Source: an uncultured Lachnospiraceae bacterium
GTDB taxonomy: Bacteria; Bacillota; Clostridia; Lachnospirales; Lachnospiraceae
Reading direction: 5' to 3'
Length of the DNA: 36,710 nt
NCBI GenBank assembly: GCA_947063675.1
Contig: CAMSTM010000016.1
Location: forward strand, 1 to 36,710
Shown here: piece after piece, positions 19,200 through 28,508 of the stretch
Numbering within the stretch: the first letter of the stretch is position 1
Layout: every line of letters begins with the position of its first letter
The notes under the pieces: generated by a model
What the model saw: the letters and a program-made list of their open reading frames with translations, nothing else
Databases searched by the model: none
What the model was told of the DNA's origin: nothing
Position numbers and translations under genes: made by a program

Positions 19200-20369
19200 T
19201 TATCCCTCCACATTTCTTTTTATCACTTCAAAGCACATTCTTCCGTTGTGATAAGGACACTTCCACGGCTCCACAATAGGCTTTTCTACGGGCTTTCTGT
19301 CCCTGTCAACGGACCAGAACCACTCGGAACCGCTTCTCTTATCCACCACACAGGTTTTAATATAATCCCAGATATCCCTGGCCGCTTCCAGATATTCCCT
19401 ATGCTGCGGCGCTTTCTGATACCCGTTTAAAAATCCCACCACAGCTTCCGCCTGCACCCACCAGACCCGGGTGGTATCCACCACGCCGTTTTCCGCCTCG
19501 TTTACAAGGGAATGGTCTATATAGGCCCGCTTATAGATATTTTCCGTAATGGTCCTGGTGATGGGGGAAAGCTTTTCCGTGTAAGCCTTGTCATCAAGCA
19601 CCTCCAGCCCTCTGTCCACAAGCCATGCCGTCTCGATGTCGTGCCCGTAGGAATACAAGTCTATCAGACTGTTCCATGTCCTGTCAAAAAATACCTCCTG
19701 ACGGCCCGCTTCTTTATTATATACCTTATCCGCAATCAAATCCATCATATATCGAATCTTATCTGCCACTTTTCCCTCCCGGGTGACCCGGTACAGCTCC
19801 GTATAAGCCTCGAAAACGTGAAGAAGCGTGTTCATGGTTTTTTCCGCCATGACTCCGTTCTCCGAAAGCTTATCATTTTCCTCCGGCTCAAAGCGCACGT
19901 TAAAGGCCTCCAGATAACCGTATTCGTCCCTGCACTTGCTCTCGATAATCTCATAGAGCTCCCATGCCAGCGAAAGCGCTTCCTCGTCCCTGGAAGCGTC
20001 ATAATAGGAAGAAAGGGCATAAATGGCAAAGGCCTGATTGTAGGTGTGCTTGGTGGTGTCCTCCGGCTTTCCGTCAAAGGCAAGAGACCAGTAAACGCCC
20101 CCGTTTTCCTTATCCACACAGTAATCCCTCAGGAAGCGGAACGCATGCTCCGCGTCCGTAAGCAAGTCCTCCTCCTTCAAAACCAGGTAAGCGTTGGAGA
20201 AAAACCAGAGGATTCTGCTGTTTAAAATACAGCCCTTCACCGCTTTTTCGTCCAGCCCGAGGTCGTAACCCATATAGCCGTAAAAGCCGCCGTACTTCTC
20301 ATCCTTAAGCCCTCGCCAGAAAGGAATGATGACTTTTGTCAAATGCTCTTTTATTTCTGATGTAAACAT
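19200..20369 (-). CDS. AGE-family cellobiose/mannobiose 2-epimerase
   Basis: '[24 protein letters not shown]', '[17 protein letters not shown]', '[17 protein letters not shown]', '[17 protein letters not shown]', '[17 protein letters not shown]'. ATG 20369 preceded by GAGGTGG. Confidence 0.9.
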   Translation of the reverse strand: MFTSEIKEHLTKVIIPFWRGLKDEKYGGFYGYMGYDLGLDEKAVKGCILNSRILWFFSNAYLVLKEEDLLTDAEHAFRFLRDYCVDKENGGVYWSLAFDGKPEDTTKHTYNQAFAIYALSSYYDASRDEEALSLAWELYEIIESKCRDEYGYLEAFNVRFEPEENDKLSENGVMAEKTMNTLLHVFEAYTELYRVTREGKVADKIRYMMDLIADKVYNKEAGRQEVFFDRTWNSLIDLYSYGHDIETAWLVDRGLEVLDDKAYTEKLSPITRTITENIYKRAYIDHSLVNEAENGVVDTTRVWWVQAEAVVGFLNGYQKAPQHREYLEAARDIWDYIKTCVVDKRSGSEWFWSVDRDRKPVEKPIVEPWKCPYHNGRMCFEVIKRNVEG

Positions 20370-20413
20370 ATTCCACCTCATTTTCACGATGTTTTGCGGT
20401 TCCTCTTTGCTCC

Positions 20414-21436
20414 TTATCTTCTCCCGATTTCCGTGTCCGCCTCGCACACCACGCTGTGCTCTTTGATATATCCGATTACGTCGTCTATCTGTGTAAAGGC
20501 AAGTCCCACATAGGTATCGGCGCAGCCATAGTAAATGGCAATCCTCCCCGTCTCCGCATCCTGAAGCGTTGCGCAGGGAAACGCCACGTTAGGCACAAAG
20601 CCCCTTTCCTCGTACCACTCCTCGGGCGTCAGGAGGAAATTCTCACAGCGGTATTTTACAATGGAGGGATTGTCGATGTCCAGAATCGCCCCGCCGATGC
20701 TGTATACATATCCGTTGCAGGTTCCCGTTACGCCGTGGTAGAACAAAAGCCACCCCTCGCTGGTTTCAATGGGCGCCGCGCCCCCGCCAATCTTAAGGCT
20801 CTCCCACCACTCGCTTCCTTTTCCCATCACATGGCGGTGCTTGCCCCAGTAGACCATATCCGGGCTTTCAGAGAGGAAAATATCTCCGAACGGCGTATGG
20901 CCGCTGTCGCTGGGACGGGAGAGCATCATAAAATTCCCGTTTATTTTTCTGGGAAACAGGACGGCATTCCTGTTAAAAGGCAGGAACGGGTTTTCAATTC
21001 TTGTAAAGGACTTAAAGTCTGTGGTTTTCGCCATGCCGATTGCCGCCCCGAAAAAGTCCTGACACCATATAATATAATAGGTATCCTCCACTTTGACAAG
21101 CCTGGGGTCATAAGCGTATTTCGGCATGAAGTCGTTTCCGTCCTCGTCCTTAAAGGGAATCTTGTTTTCGTCAAAGTCCCAGCAAATGGCGTCTTTGCTT
21201 CTTCCCAGGTAAATATAAGGAATGCCGTTGGTCTGCTCCCCGCGGAAAACGCCGATAAACTCGCCCTCATAGGGCATCACCGCACTGTTAAAAATCCTCG
21301 CCACCCCTTTCACCGGATTGCGCCCGATAATCGGATTTTCGCTGTATCTCCATACCGGCGCGCCGCAAAGCCCCTCCGGTTTTTCCTGCCAGGGTACGTT
21401 GGGGGTGGAAATTCCATAAATTTTTACGTTGCTCAT
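20414..21436 (-). CDS. GH130 phosphorylase, probable beta-1,4-manno-oligosaccharide phosphorylase (GH130_2-like)
   Basis: ~340 aa; 'NPIIGRNPVKGVARIFNSAVMPYEGEFIGVFRGEQTNGIPYIYLGRSKDAICWDF', 'YDPRLVKVEDTYYIIWCQDFFGAAIGMAKTTDFKSF', 'LLFYHGVTGTCNGYVYSIGGAILD'. Confidence 0.88.
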   Translation of the reverse strand: MSNVKIYGISTPNVPWQEKPEGLCGAPVWRYSENPIIGRNPVKGVARIFNSAVMPYEGEFIGVFRGEQTNGIPYIYLGRSKDAICWDFDENKIPFKDEDGNDFMPKYAYDPRLVKVEDTYYIIWCQDFFGAAIGMAKTTDFKSFTRIENPFLPFNRNAVLFPRKINGNFMMLSRPSDSGHTPFGDIFLSESPDMVYWGKHRHVMGKGSEWWESLKIGGGAAPIETSEGWLLFYHGVTGTCNGYVYSIGGAILDIDNPSIVKYRCENFLLTPEEWYEERGFVPNVAFPCATLQDAETGRIAIYYGCADTYVGLAFTQIDDVIGYIKEHSVVCEADTEIGRR

Positions 21437-21480
21437 GTTGTTATTGCTCCTTTCTTTTCGGTTAATTAATTACCAATCTT

Positions 21481-21521
21481 TTAATTAATTTAATTATATT
21501 ATTTTCAATTAAATTAATCAA
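21481..21521. promoter_or_regulatory. 15-bp inverted repeat overlapping the GH130 operon promoter (candidate operator)
   Basis: TTAATTAATTTAATT-N11-AATTAAATTAATCAA (14/15); on the minus strand it contains TTGATT (21521-21516)-N17-TATAAT (21498-21493). A related GGTTAATTAATTACC lies at 21460-21474. Confidence 0.65.
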
Positions 21522-21552
21522 CTAACTTTTTACTTTTTAAAAGAAAACCATC

Positions 21553-21581
21553 TTTACCCATTATAACGTTTTTGATATAAT
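21553..21581 (+). promoter_or_regulatory. Promoter of the 62-aa ORF
   Basis: TTTACC-N17-TATAAT. Confidence 0.6.
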
Positions 21582-21640
21582 ATAAATATTCAATATAGTA
21601 CAGCACCATAGACAACAAAAAAGAAAGTGGGTGATTGTAT

Positions 21641-21829
21641 ATGCCAAGTGCAGCCGATATTATAAAAGACTATATTACCGAATTTTCCAGACTACAGGAT
21701 TGGATGCTCCCTATCAAGGAAGCCGCACCCGAAACATATAATTCCATGCATAAACGATACATCGAATTAAAAGTTACCCTGTCAAGCCTGGGCGTCAACC
21801 TCACTGAATTAGACAGAATCAAAGAATAG
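21641..21829 (+). CDS. Small hypothetical protein, 62 aa (MPSAADIIKDYITEFSRLQDWMLPIKEAAPETYNSMHKRYIELKVTLSSLGVNLTELDRIKE)
   Basis: ORF bounded by its own promoter and a strong terminator; soluble, helical composition. Confidence 0.68.
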   Translation: MPSAADIIKDYITEFSRLQDWMLPIKEAAPETYNSMHKRYIELKVTLSSLGVNLTELDRIKE

Positions 21830-21847
21830 CCGGATCATAGTAGCCAT

Positions 21848-21898
21848 AAAAGGTGTAAAGTCTCTTATGTGATAAAGAGACCTTACACCTTATTTTTT
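21848..21898 (+). terminator. Strong intrinsic terminator after the 62-aa ORF
   Basis: AAGGTGTAAAGTCTCT-tatgtgata-AAGAGACCTTACACCTTATTTTTT: 16-bp stem plus T-run. Confidence 0.92.
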
Positions 21899-21940
21899 CT
21901 GTAAATACACTATTTGAAGAGAATATGCCAATAACCGGTC

Positions 21941-23770
21941 TTACTCCCCGCCCTTATAATCCAGCGGAAGCTCTTCCCACCTTTTCTTAATCAGATAAGC
22001 GCTGTCCTTGGGCTGTCTGTCTCTGGTAAAAATCCCTTTCTTGTTTCCGTTCACCCTTCCGATTCCCTCCACTGTCTGGAAATCAGCAAAGTTCCACACC
22101 TGCTCGCCCTTCACGAAGGGATAGGAATCAAAGAGCTCGTGATACAGCTCTAAATATTCCAGCTGGTATTCCTGACTCCACATAACGGAGGGCAGCTTGT
22201 GCTCCGAGGAAAGAGTGTCCGCACCGTACTCGGTAAACACCATGGGTTTCACCGGGTCCTGGCTTGCCCACTCGTCCATTTCCTTCCGGAAAGCAATCAT
22301 GGCGTCGCTGATTTCATAGCCGCCCTTCACATACCATCCATAGTAGCGGTTCATGGTCCAGAAATCGCAGTACTGGTGACAGCACTTTGCGTCGGGACCG
22401 CTGCTGAGCTCCATTGCAAAGGTCCGGGGTCTTTTCTGGGGGTCAAATTCCCGCGCCTTGTCAAATACCACCTTAAAGTACGCGGAAGCTTCCTCTGAAA
22501 TGCTCTCCGGCTCGTTAAACAGACTCCACGCAATGACACAGGCATGATTTTTGTCTCTCTGCACCAGCTCCTTAAGCACATTCACGTGATTTTCCAAAAG
22601 CTCCTGCGTTGTGTCCGCCGCAAAGAAGCTCGTGGGCTTCACCCCGCTTCCCGCATTTTGAAACATTGCCATACCGGAGCGCTTGACAAATCCCACTGCC
22701 GGCACCTCATCAATTACAAGAAATCCCTCCCTGTCCGCCTCCTGGTAGGTCTCCTCCGCATAAGGGTAGTGGGAGGTTCTAAAGGAGTTAGCTCCCATCC
22801 ATTTCATCAGCTCAAAATCCCGTTTCAGATAACAGGGGGCAAAGGTCTTTCCGTTTACCGGGCTGTCCTCATGTCTCCCGAAGCCCTTAAGGTAAACCGG
22901 CTTTCCGTTCACCAGAATATCCGTACCCGAAATCTCCACTGTCCTTACTCCGATGGGCTCCTCGTACTCGTCCACCAGCTTTCCGTCTTCCCATACGCGC
23001 CAGATGAAACGATACAAATAAGCGTCCCTCACCTGCCACAGCCTGACGTTTGCGATTTCCGCTCTGCCGCTTTCTCCTTTTACGGAAGCCGCCTTTTTAT
23101 CCTCCTCGTCCCGGATTTCCAGCTCTACCTCCTGATTTTCTTTCAGGTTCTGCACCAGCACCCGATAGTTTACCGCCGCGTCATTTCCCGTTATCTCGTA
23201 GGTAAGGTCATAGTCCGCAATTCGGGTAAAGGGCGTTACCACCAGTTTTACGCTCCGCTGGATACCGGTATAATTATAGAAATCAAAATACGGAATCGCC
23301 ATCAAAGTCCCGTTCTTAAGCTGCTTCGTCTCTCCGTTGGGAAGGGAAGTTGCCCGCAGCTCCGTATTGACCTTCACCACCAGCAGGTTCTTTTCTCCAT
23401 ATATTGCTGTCTCGCTGACATCCGCGCCAAAGGGCGTAAAGCCTCCTTCGTGCTCCGTAACCTGTCTGCCGTTAAAATACACTGTTGCCCTGTGTGCCGC
23501 ACCGGCAAAACGGATTTCCAGTCTCTGCCCTTTCCATTCTTCGGGTATCACAAATTCCGTCTCATACCAGATATCTCCGCAGAATTCGCGGTACTTCTTT
23601 TCCGTGTACAGGTCGGCAAAGCTGGAGGGTACCGGAATATAATCCTTTCCCGGAATCCCTTTTGAAAAATCCTCCCCCTGATTCTCGAAGCCGAAGTACA
23701 CCTTCCACATTCCGCCCAAATCAATCACTTTTCTTGTACGCGTCATTTTCGGATACAACATTGATATCAT
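21941..23770 (-). CDS. uidA: GH2 beta-glucuronidase
   Basis: Close match to E. coli GUS motifs: 'GANSFRTSHYPYAEE', 'RDKNHACVIAWSLFNEPES' (acid/base), 'MVFTEYGADTL' (nucleophile), 'GEQVWNFADFQTVEGIGRVNGNKKGIFTRDRQPK' (GUS N-K motif). Confidence 0.93.
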   Translation of the reverse strand: MISMLYPKMTRTRKVIDLGGMWKVYFGFENQGEDFSKGIPGKDYIPVPSSFADLYTEKKYREFCGDIWYETEFVIPEEWKGQRLEIRFAGAAHRATVYFNGRQVTEHEGGFTPFGADVSETAIYGEKNLLVVKVNTELRATSLPNGETKQLKNGTLMAIPYFDFYNYTGIQRSVKLVVTPFTRIADYDLTYEITGNDAAVNYRVLVQNLKENQEVELEIRDEEDKKAASVKGESGRAEIANVRLWQVRDAYLYRFIWRVWEDGKLVDEYEEPIGVRTVEISGTDILVNGKPVYLKGFGRHEDSPVNGKTFAPCYLKRDFELMKWMGANSFRTSHYPYAEETYQEADREGFLVIDEVPAVGFVKRSGMAMFQNAGSGVKPTSFFAADTTQELLENHVNVLKELVQRDKNHACVIAWSLFNEPESISEEASAYFKVVFDKAREFDPQKRPRTFAMELSSGPDAKCCHQYCDFWTMNRYYGWYVKGGYEISDAMIAFRKEMDEWASQDPVKPMVFTEYGADTLSSEHKLPSVMWSQEYQLEYLELYHELFDSYPFVKGEQVWNFADFQTVEGIGRVNGNKKGIFTRDRQPKDSAYLIKKRWEELPLDYKGGE

Positions 23771-23819
23771 TTTTTACCCCCCTTTTCCGGTCTCGCACCA
23801 GCCCGGACCGATACTGTTT

Positions 23820-24827
23820 TCATTTTCTTCCGGAAACCGTCTTTTTATAAACAATTTCCCCTGTCACAATCTGAACGCCCTCCACATATTTTCTGCCCTG
23901 CATCTTTTTCAGCAGGGATTTGACGCACAAATCCGCCATTCCCGTCATATCCACCTTGTAGGAGGTGATTCTTGTGTTGTCCATTCCCGCCGGAAGGAAA
24001 TCATCCACACCCGCCACGGAAATGTCCTCCGGCACCCGAATCCCCCGTCCTTCCAGATTTTGAATCAGAGTGTGTGCGGCAAGGTCGCAGTTGCACACAA
24101 AGGCATCCATGCCGTTTCCATCCTCCAGGATGGTTTCGAACAGATTCCCACCCCCGTCCCTGTCCGGGATTTCCCACGCGTCTTCATATTTGATATGGCT
24201 TTCCCGAAGCGCCTTGCGGTATCCCCAGAAACGGTCGGCTATGCTGCCCGTGGCGTCCACGCTTCCCACAAAACCGATTTTGCGGTGTCCCTGGCTTATC
24301 AGATAACGGGTCATGGCATAAGTCCCGTAATACCCGTCGGAGATTACCGTATCAAAGGTTGCAAGCGGCACATAGGTATCCAGAAAGAACACCGGGAACT
24401 GTGTCTGACTGATAATAAAATTAATATACTCTTCCCTCATCTGCCCGAGAAAAATCAGCCCGTCTACCTTTTCTTCCCTCATCACTCTGGGCATCAGAAT
24501 CTCTTTTTCATCCTCCGCATTCAGCAGCTCGAGAATGCCGAAATAATCGTTTTGGTACAGGGATTTGATAACCTTTTCATACAACTGTCCGTAAAAGGAG
24601 CTTGCGTATCCGTAATACTGCTCCGGTACAATCACGCCGATATTTCCCGTTTTCCGTGCGTTCTGCCCGCGTTCCGGTGCGGTATAGCCCATCTCCTCTG
24701 CAAGCCGTATGATTTCCTCCCGCAGCCTGGCGCTCACTCCCGGCTTACCGGTCAGCGCCTTATAAACAGCCACATTACTGACCCCCACCTTTGCCGCGAT
24801 ATCCGCCAATGTCACGTTCTTAGCCAT
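23820..24827 (-). CDS. LacI family transcriptional regulator
   Basis: 'VTLADIAAKVGVSNVAVYKALTGKPGVSARLREEIIRLAEEMGY' HTH plus periplasmic-binding-like effector domain. Confidence 0.93.
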   Translation of the reverse strand: MAKNVTLADIAAKVGVSNVAVYKALTGKPGVSARLREEIIRLAEEMGYTAPERGQNARKTGNIGVIVPEQYYGYASSFYGQLYEKVIKSLYQNDYFGILELLNAEDEKEILMPRVMREEKVDGLIFLGQMREEYINFIISQTQFPVFFLDTYVPLATFDTVISDGYYGTYAMTRYLISQGHRKIGFVGSVDATGSIADRFWGYRKALRESHIKYEDAWEIPDRDGGGNLFETILEDGNGMDAFVCNCDLAAHTLIQNLEGRGIRVPEDISVAGVDDFLPAGMDNTRITSYKVDMTGMADLCVKSLLKKMQGRKYVEGVQIVTGEIVYKKTVSGRK

Positions 24828-24869
24828 CTAATCCTCCGTTTCCCATAAAAAACTTACTGCGTCTCCTGC

Positions 24870-25484
24870 TTATTCCCCCAGAAAAGCAAAGGGCTCTGCA
24901 CCGTCCATCCGCAAAAAGGACATCAGAAGAAAGGCCGCCCGAAGGGAGACTCTCTCCTCCTTAAGTATCCTTGCCGCTTCCTTCTTATCCACCAAAAGAA
25001 CCTCGATGCTCTCCGTACTTTCCCGGAATCTGCCTGAAATTTCCCCGTCGGCATAGCCGAACACGGAAGTGCTCGTCTCGTCGGTAAGCCCCGCGCCCAG
25101 ATAAACCGGACGGCGGAAGGACGGATTCCCGCCCTCATAGGGCGTAAAGGTAAGTCCCGTTTCCTCCTTCATCTCCCGGACAGCGGCTTCCGAGGCCGTC
25201 TCCCCCTCGTCAATCAGCCCCGCCGGCAGTTCATAAAGCCAGGCGTCAAGAGGATACCGGTACTGCCGCAGCATCACTATCTTTTCCGGATTCCTTTTCC
25301 ATATGGGATAAATCACAATCCCGTTTGAGCAAAGCTTCCCTGTCAGAAGCGGGAGCTTCTCCTCGCTGTTTCTGGAAGCAAAATAATAGTTGAAAGGGGC
25401 TCCCGTGTTTGTCAGCGCGTCCATTTCATAAAGATTTAAAAAGCGATTGTCCGTCAGCTTCCTGACGGCAGTATATTTCTTCAT
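24870..25484 (-). CDS. NUDIX hydrolase (ADP-ribose pyrophosphatase-like)
   Basis: Nudix box 'GLIDEGETASEAAVREMKEETGLTF' (GX5EX7REUXEEXGU). Confidence 0.93.
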   Translation of the reverse strand: MKKYTAVRKLTDNRFLNLYEMDALTNTGAPFNYYFASRNSEEKLPLLTGKLCSNGIVIYPIWKRNPEKIVMLRQYRYPLDAWLYELPAGLIDEGETASEAAVREMKEETGLTFTPYEGGNPSFRRPVYLGAGLTDETSTSVFGYADGEISGRFRESTESIEVLLVDKKEAARILKEERVSLRAAFLLMSFLRMDGAEPFAFLGE

Positions 25485-25514
25485 ATCCGCCCCCTTTTTT
25501 CAAATTGCCGACTT

Positions 25515-27005
25515 TCATTCTGCCCAGGCAAGCGCGCATTTCACCGCCCGTTTCCATCCCTTTAAAAGCCGTTCCCTCTGGTTTTCGCTCATCTCATGGA
25601 TAAATTCCCGGCCAAGCTGCCAGTTTGCGCTGATTTCCTCCCTGCTCTCCCAGTAGCCGCAGGCAAGCCCCGCAAGATAAGCGGCTCCGAGAGCCGTTGT
25701 CTCGATACATTCAGGCCGGTAAACCCTTGCTCCTAAAATATCCGCCTGGAACTGCATCAGGAAATCGTTGGCGCTGGCTCCTCCGTCTACCTTAAGCCCG
25801 GCGATGGAAAGCTCGGCGTCCTCCTCCATGGCGTTTAACACGTCGTAAGTCTGGTAGGCAATGGATTCCAGCGTCGCCCTGATAAAATGCTCCTTGCCGC
25901 AGCCTCTGGTGATTCCCACCACACAGCCTCTTGCGTAAGGGTTCCAGTAGGGCGCGCCCATTCCCGCAAAGGCCGGAACCACATAAACCCCTTCCGTGTC
26001 GTCGGTTTTCTGCGCGTATTCCTCCGTCTGGGCCGCCGTTTTCACCATACGCATACCGTCGCGCAGCCACTGTACCGCCGCCCCCGCGACGAACACGCTT
26101 CCCTCAAGGGCGTATTCCACCTGGCTGCCGCTGCTTGCGGCAATCGTGGTAATCAGGCCGTGATGGGAGGTGATGGCCTCGGTTCCCGTGTGCATTAAGA
26201 GGAAACACCCCGTACCGTAGGTATTTTTCACCTGCCCCTTTGAAAAACAGCACTGTCCAAAAAGCGCCGCCTGTTGGTCCCCGGCAATCCCCGCAATCGG
26301 TATCTGGCCTCCTAAAACCGAGCTTTCCGCATACCCGTAAATATAGCTGGAGGGCTTCACCTCCGGCAGCATACTTGCCGGAATATGTAAAAGATTGAGC
26401 AGTTCTTCGTCCCAGCACAGCTTATGAATATCAAACAGCATGGTACGGCTTGCATTGGTATAATCCGTCACATGGATTTCTCCCTTTGTCAGGTTGTAGA
26501 TTAGCCAGGTGTCCACCGTTCCGAACGCCAGCTCGCCCCTGTCCGCCCGTTCCCTCGCTTCCGGCACATTGTCCAGTATCCACGCGATTTTTGTGGCGCT
26601 GAAATAGGCGTCCGGCACAAGCCCGGTGCGCTCTCTTATCAGTTCCCCGTATCCTGCCGCCACCAGCTCATCCACCTTTTCCGCCGTCCGGCGGCACTGC
26701 CATACAATGGCATTGTAAACCGGCTCTCCGGTTTTCCTGTCCCATACGATGGTCGTCTCCCGCTGGTTGGTAATCCCGATTCCCGCAATGTCCTCCGGTC
26801 CCGCTCCCACCATCGCCATGGCCTCCATGGTCACCGAAAGCTGGGAAGACCAGATTTCCATGGGATTGTGCTCCACCCATCCCGGCTTCGGATAAATCTG
26901 CCCGAATTCTTTCTGGGCAATACTTTGAATCTCTCCCTTTTTGTTAAAAAGAATACATCTTGAACTGGTAGTCCCCTGGTCCAACGCCATTACATATTTG
27001 CTCAT
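25515..27005 (-). CDS. glpK: Glycerol kinase
   Basis: '[50 protein letters not shown]', '[34 protein letters not shown]'. Confidence 0.98.
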   Translation of the reverse strand: MSKYVMALDQGTTSSRCILFNKKGEIQSIAQKEFGQIYPKPGWVEHNPMEIWSSQLSVTMEAMAMVGAGPEDIAGIGITNQRETTIVWDRKTGEPVYNAIVWQCRRTAEKVDELVAAGYGELIRERTGLVPDAYFSATKIAWILDNVPEARERADRGELAFGTVDTWLIYNLTKGEIHVTDYTNASRTMLFDIHKLCWDEELLNLLHIPASMLPEVKPSSYIYGYAESSVLGGQIPIAGIAGDQQAALFGQCCFSKGQVKNTYGTGCFLLMHTGTEAITSHHGLITTIAASSGSQVEYALEGSVFVAGAAVQWLRDGMRMVKTAAQTEEYAQKTDDTEGVYVVPAFAGMGAPYWNPYARGCVVGITRGCGKEHFIRATLESIAYQTYDVLNAMEEDAELSIAGLKVDGGASANDFLMQFQADILGARVYRPECIETTALGAAYLAGLACGYWESREEISANWQLGREFIHEMSENQRERLLKGWKRAVKCALAWAE

Positions 27006-27086
27006 GCCTCTTACACCCCTTTCTGAATATCACGTTCCCCGCACATTGCGCCTGTGTCTGTACCTGTCTGTGCAGAAAAACCGCGC

Positions 27087-28508
27087 TTACTGCCCGCCGC
27101 TTTCCATGTTCCCCGTAGCTACCACGGCCACGGAAGTTCCCGCCACACTTTCAATCAGCACGTCCCCCACTTTTACGGGCGCGCATACGGCTCTCGCCTC
27201 GATTTCATCCATACATGCGCCGATTTTTTCCTTCGGAATCTCTGCTGCGGTTTTCACAGGAACCACCTTGCCGCTTCCTCCTTCCACCCGTATCATGGAA
27301 GTCACGGTGCGGACCGGAGCCGTCATTTCGCTTCTGGCGTATGCCTCGCCCTTTTTACAGGTGTTCCCCGTAATGTCAAGGCTGCCGTCCTCTTTCTTTT
27401 TCACCGTAATCAGACAGCCGACAGGGCAGCCGATGCAGATAATCTGACTGGACAAATCCCGCCCCTCGGGAAGGGTGCACTTTGTCTTTTCGGCAATCTT
27501 CGGCCGGATTGCCTCTCCCCAGTCCTTTTCGCCCTCCAAAATATACTCGGCGGCAAAGGCCCCGGCTTTTTCGGCTTCCAGAGAAACATTATCCACAAGG
27601 TCATGGACGTGAAGCACGTTTCCGCAGGCAAAAATCCCCCGCACCGTGGTTTCCAGCCGCCCGTTCACCACAGGCCCCTGAGTTGCCGCGTCCATCTGCG
27701 CCCCGGCGCTGCGGCTTAACTCGTTTTCGGGAATCAGGCCGCAGGACAAAAGAACCGTATCGCATTTTACGAACTCCTCCGTTCCCGGAATCGGCGTAAG
27801 ATTCTCGTCCACTCTGGCAACCGTCACGCCCTCCACTCTCTCTTTTCCGTGGATTTCCGTAACCGTATGGCTCAGTTTAAGAGGAATGCCGAAATCATCC
27901 AGGCACTGCACAATGTTCCGCTTAAGGCCGCCCGAATAAGGCATGATTTCCGCAACCATTTTCACTTTTGCGCCCTGCAGCGTCATACGTCTTGCCATAA
28001 TCAGGCCGATATCGCCGGAGCCTAACACTATGATTTCCTTTCCCGGCATTCTTCCCTCTATATTCACATACCGCTGGGCCGTCCCGGCTGAATAGATGCC
28101 CGCCGGCCGGAAGCCCGGTATATTCATGGCGCCCCTGGAACGCTCCCGGCAGCCCATGGCAAAGACCACCGCTTTTGCCTGTATCCGAAACATGCCCTGT
28201 TCCCTGTTCATGGCGGTCACCACGCAGGGCTCGCCTCCCTGTACGTCTACCACCATGGTATGAAGCAGCGACGGGATTTGCTGTTCCCTGACCATCTCCA
28301 CATAGCGGGCCGCATATTCCGGCCCCGTAAGCTCCTCCTTAAAGGTGTGGAGGCCGAAACCGTTGTGTATGCACTGGTTCAAAATACCGCCCAGCTCTTT
28401 GTCTCTTTCCAGAATCAGAATATCTCTGATTCCCTTTTCCCTGGCGGATAAGGCCGCCGCCATTCCGGCCGGGCCGCCGCCTATTACCACTAAATCCACA
28501 TTTTTCAT
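27087..28508 (-). CDS. FAD-dependent oxidoreductase with C-terminal DUF1667 domain (GlpB-type component)
   Basis: N-terminal FAD motif 'DLVVIGGGPAGMAAALSAREKG', second dinucleotide motif 'IIVLGSGDIGLIMARRM', then C-terminal 'IICIGCPVGCLITVKK...TGNTCKKGEAYA'. Confidence 0.88.
   Translation of the reverse strand: MKNVDLVVIGGGPAGMAAALSAREKGIRDILILERDKELGGILNQCIHNGFGLHTFKEELTGPEYAARYVEMVREQQIPSLLHTMVVDVQGGEPCVVTAMNREQGMFRIQAKAVVFAMGCRERSRGAMNIPGFRPAGIYSAGTAQRYVNIEGRMPGKEIIVLGSGDIGLIMARRMTLQGAKVKMVAEIMPYSGGLKRNIVQCLDDFGIPLKLSHTVTEIHGKERVEGVTVARVDENLTPIPGTEEFVKCDTVLLSCGLIPENELSRSAGAQMDAATQGPVVNGRLETTVRGIFACGNVLHVHDLVDNVSLEAEKAGAFAAEYILEGEKDWGEAIRPKIAEKTKCTLPEGRDLSSQIICIGCPVGCLITVKKKEDGSLDITGNTCKKGEAYARSEMTAPVRTVTSMIRVEGGSGKVVPVKTAAEIPKEKIGACMDEIEARAVCAPVKVGDVLIESVAGTSVAVVATGNMESGGQ

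Noticed and set aside
19512-20225. 237-aa plus-strand ORF antisense to the epimerase gene.
   Set aside because: Shadow ORF opposite a well-supported conserved enzyme; composition rich in His/Arg/Val with no domain, as expected from antisense codon bias.
22544-23665. 373-aa plus-strand ORF antisense to uidA.
   Set aside because: Opposite a highly conserved GH2 gene; no protein family features.
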